From Marinagarivorans algicola (GTDB lineage Bacteria > Pseudomonadota > Gammaproteobacteria > Pseudomonadales > Cellvibrionaceae), in NCBI RefSeq assembly GCF_001292705.1, contig NZ_LGAK01000029.1, forward strand, positions 1-64,000: a stretch of DNA of 64,000 bases, in the 5' to 3' direction. Position 1 is the stretch's first letter. Each line of letters starts with the position of its first letter. Position numbers and translations under genes: made by a program. Shown piece after piece: positions 18,301 to 28,151 of the stretch. The notes under the pieces are model-generated. The model saw only the letters and a program-made list of their open reading frames with translations. It had not been told where the DNA came from and did no database searches.

Positions 18301-19116
18301 TTATTGATGCAACGGCGGATGTGCTATTGCTGTATCAACACTTCTGGATTTTTCGCTTTTGACTTTAGGCCGATACACATGGGCTTGCGCTTCGTCGTAC
18401 AAATACGAGTCACGGAAATTATCGGCACCTAATACATGCCCCACTAAAATTAACGACGTTCGTGTGAATTTTTTTGCGCGCACTTTGGCGACAATATCGC
18501 TAAGCGTTCCAATGACTTTATCTTGATCGGGCCATGATGTGCGGTAGCATACCGCAACTGGGCAGTCTTCACCATAATGCGGAATGAGCTCTTCCACAAT
18601 TTTATGAATGCGTGTAACACCCAAATGAATCGCTAAGGTTGCACCACTGGCCGCCAATGCTGGCAAGCGCTCGCGCTCAGGAAACGGCGTTTTACCTTCA
18701 TAGCGTGTCATAATAATGGTTTGCGACACTCCCGATAACGTCAACTCTTTACCTAACCAAGCCGCTGAAGCAGAGGTTGCGGTGACGCCAGCAACAATTT
18801 CAAAATCAATACTCAGCGCATCTAAACGCCGTATTTGCTCGCCAATTGCACCATATAATGACGGGTCACCAGAGTGCACGCGCGCTACATCTTTGCCAGC
18901 TTTATGTGCGTCATTAATATGCGCCATAATTTGCTCTAAGTCGAGAGAGGCTGTGTCGATGATTTTTTCGGCACTACCCTCTACCTCGGCAAATATTTCA
19001 CGGGGCACCAATGAGCCCGCATATAAAATAATGGGACATTGCTTAATATATTTAAGCGCTTTGACAGTAATGAGTTCTGGATCGCCTGGGCCTGCGCCAA
19101 TAAAATATACAGTCAT
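18301..19116 (-). CDS. cobM: Precorrin-4 / cobalt-precorrin-4 C11-methyltransferase
   Basis: A SAM-dependent tetrapyrrole methylase (CobM/CbiF) that methylates C-11 of the corrin precursor. The 271-residue protein begins MTVYFIGAGPGDPELITVKA, the family SAM-binding start. Also seen are ILYAGSLVPREIF, HSGDPSLYGAIGEQIRRL, VAGVTATSASAAWLGKELT and a C-terminal LILVGHVLGA. Its start overlaps the cobJ stop by four bases, so it is the last gene of the riboswitch-led operon. Confidence 0.95.
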   Translation of the reverse strand: MTVYFIGAGPGDPELITVKALKYIKQCPIILYAGSLVPREIFAEVEGSAEKIIDTASLDLEQIMAHINDAHKAGKDVARVHSGDPSLYGAIGEQIRRLDALSIDFEIVAGVTATSASAAWLGKELTLSGVSQTIIMTRYEGKTPFPERERLPALAASGATLAIHLGVTRIHKIVEELIPHYGEDCPVAVCYRTSWPDQDKVIGTLSDIVAKVRAKKFTRTSLILVGHVLGADNFRDSYLYDEAQAHVYRPKVKSEKSRSVDTAIAHPPLHQ

Positions 19117-19889
19117 AATTTTTTACTGTAACCTCTGGGAGTATAAACCCATTGCTTATCGTTATTCATAATATGGCGTGACTCGCTGTTACCTACCGAC
19201 ACTAACGTAAACATATCGACATCGTCACTGTGTAGCTTATCGAGTGTGGTGATAGTCACGCTCTCGTCTTCGCGGGTTAATTGGCGCCCTAATAATACCG
19301 GCGTAGAGTGTGGGCGATATTGCAAAAGAATATCGCGTGCAGTATTAATTTGCCAATCACGTTTTTTGGAGCGTGGATTATAAAACGATACGACAAAATC
19401 ACCTTGACCGCAGGCATGCAAACGTTTTTCAATAGTTTGCCAAGGGGTTAATAGATCGGACAGTGATATGGTACAAAAATCATGGCCTAGCATGGCGCCA
19501 ATTTTAGCCGCGCCTGCTTGCATCGCGGAAATACCTGGCACCACTTCGATATCAACCTCTAGCCATTGTGGTGAGTCTTCTTTGCCAGATAATTGTTGAT
19601 CCAGTAATTCAAAGACCAACGTGGCCATTGCATAAATACCAATATCGCCACTGGATACTAATGCGGTTATTTTACCTTGGGCGGCTAAATTTAACGCCAA
19701 TCTTGCACGTTCAATTTCTTCACCCAAGGGTAAGTCGTGGCGGTTTTTACCTTCGCAGACTGAGCCCAATAAATCGAGGTACAAACCATAAGCAACGAGA
19801 TCGGTACTTAGCTTGATCGCTTCGATAGCGCGGGGGGCAACTAAGTCCATTGCACCGGGTCCGGTACCAACTACATATAATTGTTTCAT
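19113..19889 (-). CDS. cobJ: Precorrin-3B C17-methyltransferase / cobalt-factor III methyltransferase
   Basis: A 258-residue CobJ/CbiH methylase that methylates C-17 and drives ring contraction. Motifs are YVVGTGPGAMDLVAPRA, VSSGDIGIYAMATLVFEL, VEVVPGISAMQAGAAKIGAMLGHDFCTISLSD (in pieces) and VVSFYNPRSKKRDWQ. With CbiG downstream in the pathway and no CobG or CobZ, it probably works on cobalt-factor III (CbiH role). It overlaps cobM by four bases, and cbiG ends just before its start. Confidence 0.95.
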   Translation of the reverse strand: MKQLYVVGTGPGAMDLVAPRAIEAIKLSTDLVAYGLYLDLLGSVCEGKNRHDLPLGEEIERARLALNLAAQGKITALVSSGDIGIYAMATLVFELLDQQLSGKEDSPQWLEVDIEVVPGISAMQAGAAKIGAMLGHDFCTISLSDLLTPWQTIEKRLHACGQGDFVVSFYNPRSKKRDWQINTARDILLQYRPHSTPVLLGRQLTREDESVTITTLDKLHSDDVDMFTLVSVGNSESRHIMNNDKQWVYTPRGYSKKL

Positions 19890-19890
19890 A

Positions 19891-20694
19891 TTATTTATTT
19901 ATCAATGAGTTTAATGGCAGTTTGGGGCCTGCCGGATATGAACGCGCAATGGCACAGGTCGCCTTTGCCGTTTTTATTTTATTTAACACTAGCTCCGGTG
20001 CTTGCCCGGTGTGTTGTTGCGCTGCCCACAGCGCGGCCGATTCGGCAACGCCGTATACGCCCACCACACCAAACACATACTCTGATTTAGTACTGAGCAA
20101 ATGCTCCATTTTACCCAATGCAACAGTCCCGTAAGTGCCGTAGGGTTTATCTTTGGCCTGCGCTAATGCTATTAAACCTTGTTCATCCGCTTTTATGTCG
20201 ATGCTATTAATACTGTGTATTTGTGCTTCGGTGAGGCCCGTTTGCTGTAACGCTTGGGCGAATAAAGCGGCTAACTCTTGTTGCGGGCAATATCGCTCAC
20301 ACCCCATGCCCACGGTATACACCGGTTTTAAATAAGGCTTAGCTGTCGTCATGACTAGTTGCGCCTGCAAATAAGCGGCAATAGTATGCGCCCAATTATT
20401 TGCCCCGCCTTCGTGACCCGATAATAAAGGAATAACGTACTCGCCAAGTTCATCGAGTACGAGCACGGGCGGGTCACTGTGTTTTGTATTGAGCACCGGC
20501 GCCAAACTACGCACAGCAATCCCTGTGGCACAAATCATAATGAGCGCATCGCCCTGGGTAAAAGCCTGCTGCACACTTTGGCTAAAGGGCTTAGGTTTAA
20601 AGTGCACCGTTGCAACAGGCATAAAGTGCTGTAACCTTGTCGCAAGGCGCAAGCCTGCATCAGTGAGTGCAATAATTCGTATGGGTTTATTCAT
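19891..20694 (-). CDS. cbiG: Cobalt-precorrin-5A hydrolase CbiG
   Basis: CbiG opens the delta-lactone of cobalt-precorrin-5A and releases acetaldehyde, a reaction specific to the early-cobalt route. The 267-residue protein shows IIALTDAGLRLATRL, MICATGIAVRSLAPVL, VLVLDELGEYVIPLLSGHEGGANNWA and a C-terminal VGMGCERYCPQQELAALF with the ending typical of the CbiG C-domain. It lies between cobI and cobJ with gaps of 6 and 1 bases. Its presence is the strongest marker that ring contraction is oxygen-independent here. Confidence 0.93.
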   Translation of the reverse strand: MNKPIRIIALTDAGLRLATRLQHFMPVATVHFKPKPFSQSVQQAFTQGDALIMICATGIAVRSLAPVLNTKHSDPPVLVLDELGEYVIPLLSGHEGGANNWAHTIAAYLQAQLVMTTAKPYLKPVYTVGMGCERYCPQQELAALFAQALQQTGLTEAQIHSINSIDIKADEQGLIALAQAKDKPYGTYGTVALGKMEHLLSTKSEYVFGVVGVYGVAESAALWAAQQHTGQAPELVLNKIKTAKATCAIARSYPAGPKLPLNSLINK

Positions 20695-20700
20695 ACCTAA

Positions 20701-21417
20701 TTATTGGCCCCGGCCTTGTGTTGTTTTAGTAATGATAAACAATGAAAAGTACGGCCCAGCTTCGCCTTCTAAAGCGCAAATATCTCGCTGTATTTTTTGG
20801 TTATCGCGGCTAATGTACTCTAAGTAATTAGCATCATCCGTACGGTTTGCCGCACTAATGGCATCTAAAATAGATTGCCGCGAGCGCCCTGCTTTAAGAA
20901 TAACAACCGAGTCATGATTATTGAGTGTATCGATCATTTTTTGTTGGCTATGGCGCCCGCTAATAACTGCAAAAGATTCTTTTTGCATGGTTAGCGGTAA
21001 TTGTAAAGCAGATGAGGCGGCATGTACCGACGAAATACCGGGTACAACTTCACAGATCACCAAGCCTTGCAAGCGTTCTAACAAGTAAGCAAACGAGCCA
21101 AAAAATAATGGATCACCTTCACACAAAAACACAACGGTTAAACCAGCCTGTAACGATTGTCCAATACTCGCAGCTGCCGCATCATAAGCCTTGTTTGCAA
21201 TATACCGGTCTTCGCTCATGGGCATAATAACGGGTATTTCTTGTGTTGATTTGCGTCGTAATAGCGCCTCGCGCGCGATGGTTTTGGCTTGCGATACGCC
21301 TTTAGCGTTCGCAATATAGCTAATAATATCGGCCTGCTCGATATAACGCGCCGCCTTTAATGTCATTAGCTCTGGATCGCCGGGTCCAACACCCACACCG
21401 ATAAATGTCGCCTTCAT
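20701..21417 (-). CDS. cobI: Precorrin-2 / cobalt-factor II C20-methyltransferase
   Basis: A CobI/CbiL tetrapyrrole methylase (238 aa) that methylates C-20. Motifs are FIGVGVGPGDPELMTLKA, VVFLCEGDPLFFGSFAYLLERL, CEVVPGISSVHAASSALQLPL and ESFAVISG. Its start overlaps the cbiET stop by four bases (ATGA). Sequence alone does not settle whether it prefers the metal-free (CobI) or cobalt-bound (CbiL) substrate; the neighbouring CbiG and CbiD suggest cobalt-bound. Confidence 0.94.
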   Translation of the reverse strand: MKATFIGVGVGPGDPELMTLKAARYIEQADIISYIANAKGVSQAKTIAREALLRRKSTQEIPVIMPMSEDRYIANKAYDAAAASIGQSLQAGLTVVFLCEGDPLFFGSFAYLLERLQGLVICEVVPGISSVHAASSALQLPLTMQKESFAVISGRHSQQKMIDTLNNHDSVVILKAGRSRQSILDAISAANRTDDANYLEYISRDNQKIQRDICALEGEAGPYFSLFIITKTTQGRGQ

Positions 21418-22907
21418 CGCTCACCTGTTTTTTTTGTAAATTTAAAAATTTCTATTGGCAGCTTTGCGACATATTGCATACGGCCATCGACTTTTTCACC
21501 ACGCTTTACACCCAGCTCAATACTTTCGACTTGCGATGCAACTGATGACTTGGGACTCTTAACTGGCGCACTGTTAATTTGAGCATTCAAAATATCATCG
21601 GCAAAGCGCTGTAATATATGCTTGGTTCTCTCAATGACGCCACTAGCCACCAACACACCGTGATCTGGTAATACTGCCCAGGCGCTATGTAATAAAGCTT
21701 CGAGCTCGCCATCACTACCACCAATAAATACTTTATTAGGGGCGGGTAAATTGACTAAAACTGCCGGCGCGCGCCCAGCAATAACATGTAGGTTTTGCAC
21801 AACACCAAAGTGCTGTTGGTTTTGCCGCAAAAAAGCTAGTCGCTGGGTGTGGCACTCTATGGCGTAAATATTGGCCTGCTCATTCCATAGCGCCAATTCA
21901 ATCGCCACACCGCCACAGCCTGCACCGATATCCCACACAACATCTTGTGCACACACGCCCATCATCGATAGTATGGCCAACCGCACTTCGCGCTTACTGA
22001 TCATACCCTTGCCTGGCGCGGCGCCAGTTTGGAAGTGGTGATCGGGAATACCCGGAAACTCCGGTAAAACCCCGCCATGACCGCGCACGTGTAAATGAGT
22101 AACGTGTAAGTCAGAAAACACTTGCGTACTATTGGCCAGCGCTTGGGCCGGCCAAGTACTCACGCGCTCTTGTTTGCACTGTATATTATCCGGGGCTTGG
22201 TTTTGAGAGCTTGTTTTTTTTGAACTTGTCTCTTTATTTGTTAAGTCGTTATTATCTATGTCGTTACAACCTATGTCGTTATAACCTAAGTTCTCACAGA
22301 TCGATATTTGTGTGTCTGGGTAGTTAGCCGCTAAGCACTCTTGCGCTAAGCGCTGAGGGTGGCTGTTTTTATCGGTCAGTATTAATAAGTGTTTATTAGC
22401 TTTAAGTTTAGTGCGCAGCTTTTCGACGGGGCGGCCGTGTAAACTCAGGACTTCGACATCTTGCAGAGCCAAGCCTAAACGGTGGCATGCCGCCTGCACA
22501 CTGGATACCGCGGGGTAAAATCGTAATTGCACCGCAGCAAAACGCTGCGTAAACCAACGGCCAATACCGTAATACAATGGATCGCCAGAGGCCAATACCA
22601 CCACGTTGCCCGCTAAAGATTCGATGAGCGCTGTAAGCTCACAAAGCCTAGGTAACTCGATACAGCGAGGCTTTTTATCATTAATAACATGGCCCACAGT
22701 CGCCAGCTGACGTGCAGCACCAATGACCGTGTTAGCAGTGCGCAAGGCCTGTATAGCGGTGGTATTTAAAACGGCCGTTTGCGCGACACCTAAGCCTATG
22801 ATGTGGATAGTGATATTTATCGACGTATTTTCATCAGCGCCATAATGACTGCTTACAGTATGCGAGATATTAATAATATTCACCCATATTACAGCGTAAT
22901 AACGCAT
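21414..22907 (-). CDS. cobL: CbiE-CbiT fusion, precorrin-6Y C5,15-methyltransferase (CobL type)
   Basis: A fused enzyme carrying out C5 and C15 methylation and C12 decarboxylation. The N-terminal CbiE methylase has HIIGLGVAQ, NTVIGAARQL and VVLASGDPLYYGIGRW; the C-terminal CbiT has GMISKREVRLAILSMM and the SAM site VVWDIGAGCGGVAIELAL. The linker holds an in-frame tandem repeat of a five-residue unit (NDI core) and a Ser/Lys/Asn-rich stretch. The start is uncertain: the frame is open to 22943, I use the ATG at 22907 (overlapping cobH by 38 bases), and a GTG at 22883 is possible; homology begins only about 40 residues later. No good ribosome site is seen. Confidence 0.92.
   Translation of the reverse strand: MRYYAVIWVNIINISHTVSSHYGADENTSINITIHIIGLGVAQTAVLNTTAIQALRTANTVIGAARQLATVGHVINDKKPRCIELPRLCELTALIESLAGNVVVLASGDPLYYGIGRWFTQRFAAVQLRFYPAVSSVQAACHRLGLALQDVEVLSLHGRPVEKLRTKLKANKHLLILTDKNSHPQRLAQECLAANYPDTQISICENLGYNDIGCNDIDNNDLTNKETSSKKTSSQNQAPDNIQCKQERVSTWPAQALANSTQVFSDLHVTHLHVRGHGGVLPEFPGIPDHHFQTGAAPGKGMISKREVRLAILSMMGVCAQDVVWDIGAGCGGVAIELALWNEQANIYAIECHTQRLAFLRQNQQHFGVVQNLHVIAGRAPAVLVNLPAPNKVFIGGSDGELEALLHSAWAVLPDHGVLVASGVIERTKHILQRFADDILNAQINSAPVKSPKSSVASQVESIELGVKRGEKVDGRMQYVAKLPIEIFKFTKKTGER
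22241..22285. repeat. Three 15-bp in-frame tandem repeats in the CbiE-CbiT linker
   Basis: Units TTAAGTCGTTATTAT, CTATGTCGTTACAAC and CTATGTCGTTATAAC (plus strand) encode, on the minus strand, consecutive five-residue units with an Asn-Asp-Ile/Leu core. The repeat length keeps the frame, so copy number can vary without breaking the gene. Confidence 0.75.
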
Positions 22908-23511
22908 TACAGCTGGCCGCCGATACCGCACTACCGCCTTCACGACCCAGCAAGGTAATGCACTCTATGCCTAGTGCCGCATGGTTATCCCATAAGGCTT
23001 GCTTAGATTCGGCTGCGCCTACAAAACCTACCGGCATACCGATGATTAAGGCGGGTTTGTCGGCACCTGTTTCGAGTATTTCTAATAATCGGTATAACGC
23101 CGTTGGTGCATTACCAATGACAACGACACTCCCTTTTAGCTGCGACTGCCATAGCGATACGGCAGCCATAGAGCGTGTTTGGGCATGTTGTTTGGCTAGG
23201 CTTTGTGTGCGTTCATCATTTAAAAAACACAACGGATTTTTTTGGATCATGCGCTTGGTAATGCCTTGCTTGACCATCTCGACATCGCACAAAATATTAG
23301 CGTTATGGGCTAATGCCTGCATGCCTGCAGTACATGCATTTTGACTAAAGTGCACCTGCTCCGATAAATGTGGTAAACCTAAGCTGTGCACAATACGCAT
23401 GACAACTTGCTGTTGATATTGATCAAAACGCGATAAATCGGTTAACGCGCGAATTTGGCGAAAGCTTTCTTGCTCGATCGCTTGCGGGTCAATAACATAA
23501 TCAAAGGGCAT
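22870..23511 (-). CDS. cobH: Precorrin-8X / cobalt-precorrin-8 methylmutase
   Basis: CobH/CbiC moves the C-11 methyl to C-12 to form (hydrogeno)byrinic acid. MPFDYVIDPQAIEQESFRQI, RIVHSLG (with the conserved catalytic His), ILCDVEMVKQGITKRM and VVIGNAPTALYRLLEIL, followed by GMPVGFVGAAESKQAL, are all family signatures. The open frame reaches 23586, but the ATG at 23511 follows AAGG at good spacing and matches the family N-terminus, so it is chosen. It lies 10 bases after cobK. Confidence 0.95.
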   Translation of the reverse strand: MPFDYVIDPQAIEQESFRQIRALTDLSRFDQYQQQVVMRIVHSLGLPHLSEQVHFSQNACTAGMQALAHNANILCDVEMVKQGITKRMIQKNPLCFLNDERTQSLAKQHAQTRSMAAVSLWQSQLKGSVVVIGNAPTALYRLLEILETGADKPALIIGMPVGFVGAAESKQALWDNHAALGIECITLLGREGGSAVSAASCNALLRCNMGEYY

Positions 23512-23521
23512 GGCTGTCACC

Positions 23522-24265
23522 TTACGAGCTAAAAACGGATAACACATGAATAAGGCAATCATCCTGTGTACTAAATTGATGGACAACAGCCGGTAGCTTG
23601 GGGCGTGTTAACATAAAAACCGGAATATTCAATTCGCGTGCAACAAACAACTTAGCAACAGTAGAGTTGCCCCCGCTATTTTTACTGACGACGACATCAA
23701 TATGATACTTATGCATCACTTCGCACTCGCCCTCTAAGGTAAACGGGCCAATTGCTTTAATCCATCGTATATTAGGTGGCAAGTGATACTTGGGCTGTAC
23801 GGCTGTGCGCAATACTATTTGTTGTTGTGTATTGGCTGCCAAATCATTGATTTGCTGTTGGTTAATTTGGCCACAGGTTAAAAACACCGAGCGATACCCA
23901 CTAAGCGCGGTGGCCAATGACTCCCAAGTATTAAATAACTGCCAGCGGTCATCTGTACTTTGGCGCCATGCTGGCCTGTGAAAACGCCAACAAGGAATCA
24001 AACACTGCGCTGCGGCATTCACCGCTTTGGCGCTCATAGTAGCGGCATAAGGGTGAGTGACATCTAAAATAGCACTAATGCTGTTGCGCTGAATAAACGT
24101 CGGCAAACCGCCAAAGCGTGTAAAGCCACCACTGATAATTTGACAATCAATCTTTGGCATACGCACAAGGCCCGCCACACTGTAAATAACCGTGATGCCC
24201 CGTGCATGTAAACGCGCCGCCAGTTTACGGCCATCGGCCGTGCCGCCCAAAATTAATAAGCGCAT
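23522..24265 (-). CDS. cobK: Precorrin-6A / cobalt-precorrin-6A reductase
   Basis: CobK/CbiJ reduces the macrocycle with NAD(P)H. The 247-residue protein starts [20 protein letters not shown], the family nucleotide-binding motif, with [18 protein letters not shown] and the C-terminal [28 protein letters not shown] (in pieces) also conserved. It overlaps the end of cbiD by 13 bases, so translation is coupled. The electron donor (NADH or NADPH) cannot be read from sequence. Confidence 0.94.
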   Translation of the reverse strand: MRLLILGGTADGRKLAARLHARGITVIYSVAGLVRMPKIDCQIISGGFTRFGGLPTFIQRNSISAILDVTHPYAATMSAKAVNAAAQCLIPCWRFHRPAWRQSTDDRWQLFNTWESLATALSGYRSVFLTCGQINQQQINDLAANTQQQIVLRTAVQPKYHLPPNIRWIKAIGPFTLEGECEVMHKYHIDVVVSKNSGGNSTVAKLFVARELNIPVFMLTRPKLPAVVHQFSTQDDCLIHVLSVFSS

Positions 24266-25545
24266 AAATGTTTATCCAACCTATGCGTATTTGTATTTTT
24301 ATTTGAAACGCTGGTGGCTGCTGTATCGACAGAAGCCTTTGAGACTCGCTCTAAAACAACACCGGCATGACCTATAAAGTCACCTTGGCGATTAGTCGCT
24401 AATACTTCCATATGCACACTTGCAGGCACCACTCTACGCGCAACCGCCAAGGCCCTCTGGCACATGGCGTGGGCGAGTGGAACCCCTTGTTGCATACAAA
24501 ACTTTAATGCCTCAATGCTGGTATTGGCCGTTTTTATCGCCGTTTGTAAAGAGAGATCAGCGCCGGCAGCGCCGGCAACTTCTGCGATATGGTCAAAGTC
24601 CATAGTCGATACTCGACTATTTAAATCCATATGGCCATTGGCTAGCTTGGTGATTTTACCAAACCCACCACATAAGCTTAGTATTGCGATGGGGTGTTTT
24701 TTGATATGCTTTAATACCGCACCGGCAAAATCACCCATTTCTATTAATGCAATATCGTCAAGTTGGTATTTGGCTTGTATAGCCTGCTCGCTGCGGTTGC
24801 CCGTACTCGCGGCAATATGCTCAATACCATTGGCTTTTGCGACATCAATGCTTTGATGGATAGAGGCGATCCACGCGGCACATGAAAAGGGCCGCACAAT
24901 ACCGGTGGTACCCAAAATGGATAACCCTCCTACAATACCTAATCGTGCGTTCATGGTTTTTTGTGCAATGACTTCGCCTTTTTCGACACCTATGGTGACT
25001 TTAAAGCCGCCGTGGTAATTAAGCTCTTGCGCAAGGGCTAATAAATTATCAGTCATCATTTGGCGTGGTACCGGATTAATAGCGGGCTCACCTACCGATA
25101 AAACCAAGCCCTCTCGCGTTACCGTACCCACACCAGTGCCGGCACAAAATACAATGCCTTGAGCCTCTTGCAAAACAACATCGGCAAACACTGTTGCGCC
25201 GTGCGTCACATCAGGGTCATCGCCAGCATCTTTAATGGTTGTCGAACGTACGCCGGTTAATAATTGGGCTTTATCACCCAGCGGATAACTCACTACCTTT
25301 AACTCAACTGTTTTGCCTTTAGGGAGTGTGACACTCACCACCGAAGAGGTTTGTGCACACGGTGTTTGAGCCGCTTGATCGCGGCTTTTTTTGACCGACG
25401 ATGCACATAAGGGCGTATTAGCGGCGGCTGTAACCCGGTACGACAATAAATAACGCGCCGATGCGAGTGTACAGGCCGTAGCGCACGTACCTGTCGTTAA
25501 CCCTGTGCGAAGAGGCTTTGGTTTTTCTGTGCTCTCTTCCCACAT
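24253..25545 (-). CDS. cbiD: Cobalt-precorrin-5B C1-methyltransferase CbiD
   Basis: CbiD methylates C-1 in the early-cobalt pathway, replacing the unrelated CobF of the aerobic route. [19 protein letters not shown] near the N-terminus is the family signature; [43 protein letters not shown] and [13 protein letters not shown] are also visible. At 430 residues it is longer than many homologs because of a polar insert at about 45-65. It begins three bases after the NiCoT-type gene stop and overlaps cobK. Confidence 0.95.
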   Translation of the reverse strand: MWEESTEKPKPLRTGLTTGTCATACTLASARYLLSYRVTAAANTPLCASSVKKSRDQAAQTPCAQTSSVVSVTLPKGKTVELKVVSYPLGDKAQLLTGVRSTTIKDAGDDPDVTHGATVFADVVLQEAQGIVFCAGTGVGTVTREGLVLSVGEPAINPVPRQMMTDNLLALAQELNYHGGFKVTIGVEKGEVIAQKTMNARLGIVGGLSILGTTGIVRPFSCAAWIASIHQSIDVAKANGIEHIAASTGNRSEQAIQAKYQLDDIALIEMGDFAGAVLKHIKKHPIAILSLCGGFGKITKLANGHMDLNSRVSTMDFDHIAEVAGAAGADLSLQTAIKTANTSIEALKFCMQQGVPLAHAMCQRALAVARRVVPASVHMEVLATNRQGDFIGHAGVVLERVSKASVDTAATSVSNKNTNTHRLDKHLCAY

Positions 25546-25548
25546 GAT

Positions 25549-26220
25549 TCAACTTGCCTGCAATAACCAATAACTGCCCAATGCGATAGACGACAGCGCT
25601 AAGCCATGACGACTTAACTGAAAGATCACATGAGAGCGACGACTTAAAAATTGTTGAATATGCGCAAACCCTAAACCAAAAAATAACATAGACAGCATCA
25701 CGCCCAATGAAAAAATAACAAGGTACAGCATAGCTGGCATAAACTGGCCATTTGCCACAGCAGGAATCAACGCCAACGCCGGTGCACTGCCTGCCAAACC
25801 ATGTAACATACCTACAAATACGGGTTTGTGACTGTGCTTGGTAGTATGCGCATGAGTATTTTCGTACCAATGAGCATGCACAATATCGCCGTGACTGTGT
25901 CGCTCAAAGGTGAGCTTGTCTTTGCGGATACGTATAACGCACATCACCCCCAATACAATTAACAAGACACCCACGCTCATTTCGGCCGTTTTTTGTATGC
26001 TCTCGGGAATGGGCACCCCCACACCAAACAGTAATATACCGCAGCACAAGAGCATGCCACCATGCCCCAGCGCCCAGCGGCCGCTTTGCACCAAGGTTCG
26101 TTTAATACTGGTTTTTTGGCTGTTTAAAACCGATACCGCCATAATATGATCGGCATCTAGTGCGTGCATTAGCCCCAAACCAAAACCCACCAATAATAAT
26201 AAAAAAGTATCAATTGACAT
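25549..26220 (-). CDS. NiCoT/UreH-like nickel-cobalt transporter
   Basis: A polytopic membrane protein (223 aa, about six hydrophobic segments) with HALDADH at about residues 20-26, the HX4DH signature of nickel/cobalt transporters, in its first membrane segment. A GRWALGHGGM motif follows. A His-rich cytoplasmic loop (HSHGDIVHAH...HTTKHSH, about 108-130) may hold metal. It lies between cobB and cbiD in the B12 operon, so cobalt is the likely substrate. It is shorter than classical HoxN/NixA and closer to the UreH-like branch. Import rather than export is inferred from context. Confidence 0.82.
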   Translation of the reverse strand: MSIDTFLLLLVGFGLGLMHALDADHIMAVSVLNSQKTSIKRTLVQSGRWALGHGGMLLCCGILLFGVGVPIPESIQKTAEMSVGVLLIVLGVMCVIRIRKDKLTFERHSHGDIVHAHWYENTHAHTTKHSHKPVFVGMLHGLAGSAPALALIPAVANGQFMPAMLYLVIFSLGVMLSMLFFGLGFAHIQQFLSRRSHVIFQLSRHGLALSSIALGSYWLLQAS

Positions 26221-26223
26221 AAC

Positions 26224-27552
26224 TCACCCCGCTTGGCCTAAAAAGAGATCCGCGATGGCTTTCGCATTAGACGGAAAAAATAAATGTAAGTAACTTGCGG
26301 TTAATTGCCGCTCGCGGTAAATAGCTTCGCCTGGGGCTGGGTGTCGTTGGCGCACACCATGTGCAATAGGCACTGGGGTTTGAGCGCTCCGTGAACGATG
26401 ATGCGCATGACCACGGATATCCCCTTCGGGCAAAGGGGCCACTTGCATGCCTTGGCAACCGCGCTTACCGCGCATAACGCCCTGCCCTGCGATTAAACCT
26501 GCCATAACATGGCTGTCACCGTTTAAGTCGCTCAAGGTTTGCAGGCAATATAAAAAGCCCCCGCATTCGGCTAAAATAGGTTTATTAGCGATATAAAAGG
26601 CTTTAACATCTGCAATCATCGCGTGATTTTCGGCCAATTTTTTAGCGTGTAACTCGGGGTAGCCGCCAGGCAACCATAGGGCATCCGCGACAGGTAAGTG
26701 TTGGTCATGCAAAGGTGAAAAATACACGATTGTGGCGCCCATGGTTTCGAGCAGGGCAACATTGGCCTCATAAATAAAAGTAAAAGCTTCATCTTTTGCA
26801 AGGGCAACTGTTGTACCTGTAAGCCATTGTGCCGGTATGCCTTGCGTGCTTTGATCGACGGTAATTGCCTCAAAGTTAACCGGTGTTATATAACGAAGAA
26901 TATCGATAAAACCTGCCGCATCGAGTGCATCAGCGCCAGCTTCAAAACGTTTTTCTAGCTCATCGCGTACTTCGTGCGCTTGCACCAAACCCAAATGCCG
27001 CTCGGGTAATGCAATGGCTTCTGAGCGCGCCACATTCGCGAGCATAGGCAGCGAAGGCGGTAACGCACCTTCAATAAGTTGACGGTGCCGCTCAGAGCCG
27101 CAATTGTTGGCAATTAAACCGATGACGTTAATATCTTCGCGAAAAGATGCTAAACCTACTGCAATGGCAGCAGCAGTTTGCGCCATACCTTTCACATCCA
27201 TCACTATTGCCAGCGGTATATTAAAACGCGTAGCCAAATCGGCGCTGGATGGCTCGCCATCAAACATCCCCATTGCACCTTCAACTAAAATTAAATCGGC
27301 CTGTTGTGCCGCCAGATAAAACTGATGCTGGCACCATGGGTCACCGGCCATCCATAAATCGATTTGCACCACCGGTTGACCTGAGGCTTGCGCTAAAATT
27401 TGCGGGTCTAAATAATCAGGGCCTGTTTTGAAAATACGAACGTCTTTGCCTTGGCGCTTAAGCAGGCGCGCAAAGGCTGCGGTGACAGTTGTTTTACCTT
27501 GGCCTGAGGCAGGCGCTGTTAAAAATAAGGCTGGGCACGCAATGTTAGTCAT
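26224..27552 (-). CDS. cobB: Cobyrinic acid a,c-diamide synthase
   Basis: CobB/CbiA amidates the a and c side chains using glutamine and ATP. The N-terminal dethiobiotin-synthetase-like domain has the P-loop APASGQGKTTVTAAFARLL and LVEGAMGMFDG; the C-terminal class I glutamine amidotransferase domain has LAECGGFLYCLQTL with the nucleophilic Cys. At 442 residues it is normal length. Its ATG overlaps the cobO stop (TAATG). Whether the substrate is cobyrinic or hydrogenobyrinic acid is the key question raised by the co-existing CobN. Confidence 0.94.
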   Translation of the reverse strand: MTNIACPALFLTAPASGQGKTTVTAAFARLLKRQGKDVRIFKTGPDYLDPQILAQASGQPVVQIDLWMAGDPWCQHQFYLAAQQADLILVEGAMGMFDGEPSSADLATRFNIPLAIVMDVKGMAQTAAAIAVGLASFREDINVIGLIANNCGSERHRQLIEGALPPSLPMLANVARSEAIALPERHLGLVQAHEVRDELEKRFEAGADALDAAGFIDILRYITPVNFEAITVDQSTQGIPAQWLTGTTVALAKDEAFTFIYEANVALLETMGATIVYFSPLHDQHLPVADALWLPGGYPELHAKKLAENHAMIADVKAFYIANKPILAECGGFLYCLQTLSDLNGDSHVMAGLIAGQGVMRGKRGCQGMQVAPLPEGDIRGHAHHRSRSAQTPVPIAHGVRQRHPAPGEAIYRERQLTASYLHLFFPSNAKAIADLFLGQAG

Positions 27553-28151
27553 TAAAACTCAATACCCGCTTGTGCTTTTACGCCTTGCCTAAACGCATGG
27601 CGCTCATCTTGTACCGACGAAATAGTATCGGCGATTTCTTGTAATGGTAGCGCCATGGTTCTGCCTGTAATTATGACATTTTGCATCGCTGGGCGCTTTT
27701 TAAGTGCCGCAACAACAGGCTCAACGTCAAGGTACTGATATTTAAACATGTAACTTAATTCATCAAACACTAACATGTCATAGCGCTCATTTTGTAAAAG
27801 CTCTTCGGCTAATGCCCACGCTTTTTGGGCGGCAATAATATCCAGTGATTTATTTTGTGTCTCCCAAGTAAAGCCATGCCCCATCACGTGCCAATCTATT
27901 AAAGGGTGATCTTTAAAGAATTTAAATTCACCCGTCTCCATCCGGCCTTTAATAAACTGGATAACAGCGCAGCGTTTACCGTGCCCAACCGAACGCGTCA
28001 TGGTCCCAAAAGCAGAGCTGCTTTTACCTTTGCCATTACCTTTCAACAAAATAAGTACACCGCGCTCTTGGGTGGCCTTGGCAATTTTGGCATCTACCGC
28101 GGCTTTTTTATTGGCCATACGGGTTTTATGTATTGAGTCAGTCATTATCAT
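27552..28151 (-). CDS. cobO: Cob(I)yrinic acid a,c-diamide adenosyltransferase (CobO/BtuR)
   Basis: Transfers the 5'-deoxyadenosyl group from ATP to cob(I)alamin or cob(I)yrinate. The P-loop GNGKGKSSSAFGTMTRSVGHG, the VIQFIKGRMETGEF stretch, LVFDELSYMFKYQYLD and IITGRTMALPLQ are family marks. The 199-residue size fits. The start could also be the ATG two codons later (28145). It lies between the ChlI/ChlD fusion (adjacent) and cobB (overlapping). Confidence 0.95.
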   Translation of the reverse strand: MIMTDSIHKTRMANKKAAVDAKIAKATQERGVLILLKGNGKGKSSSAFGTMTRSVGHGKRCAVIQFIKGRMETGEFKFFKDHPLIDWHVMGHGFTWETQNKSLDIIAAQKAWALAEELLQNERYDMLVFDELSYMFKYQYLDVEPVVAALKKRPAMQNVIITGRTMALPLQEIADTISSVQDERHAFRQGVKAQAGIEF

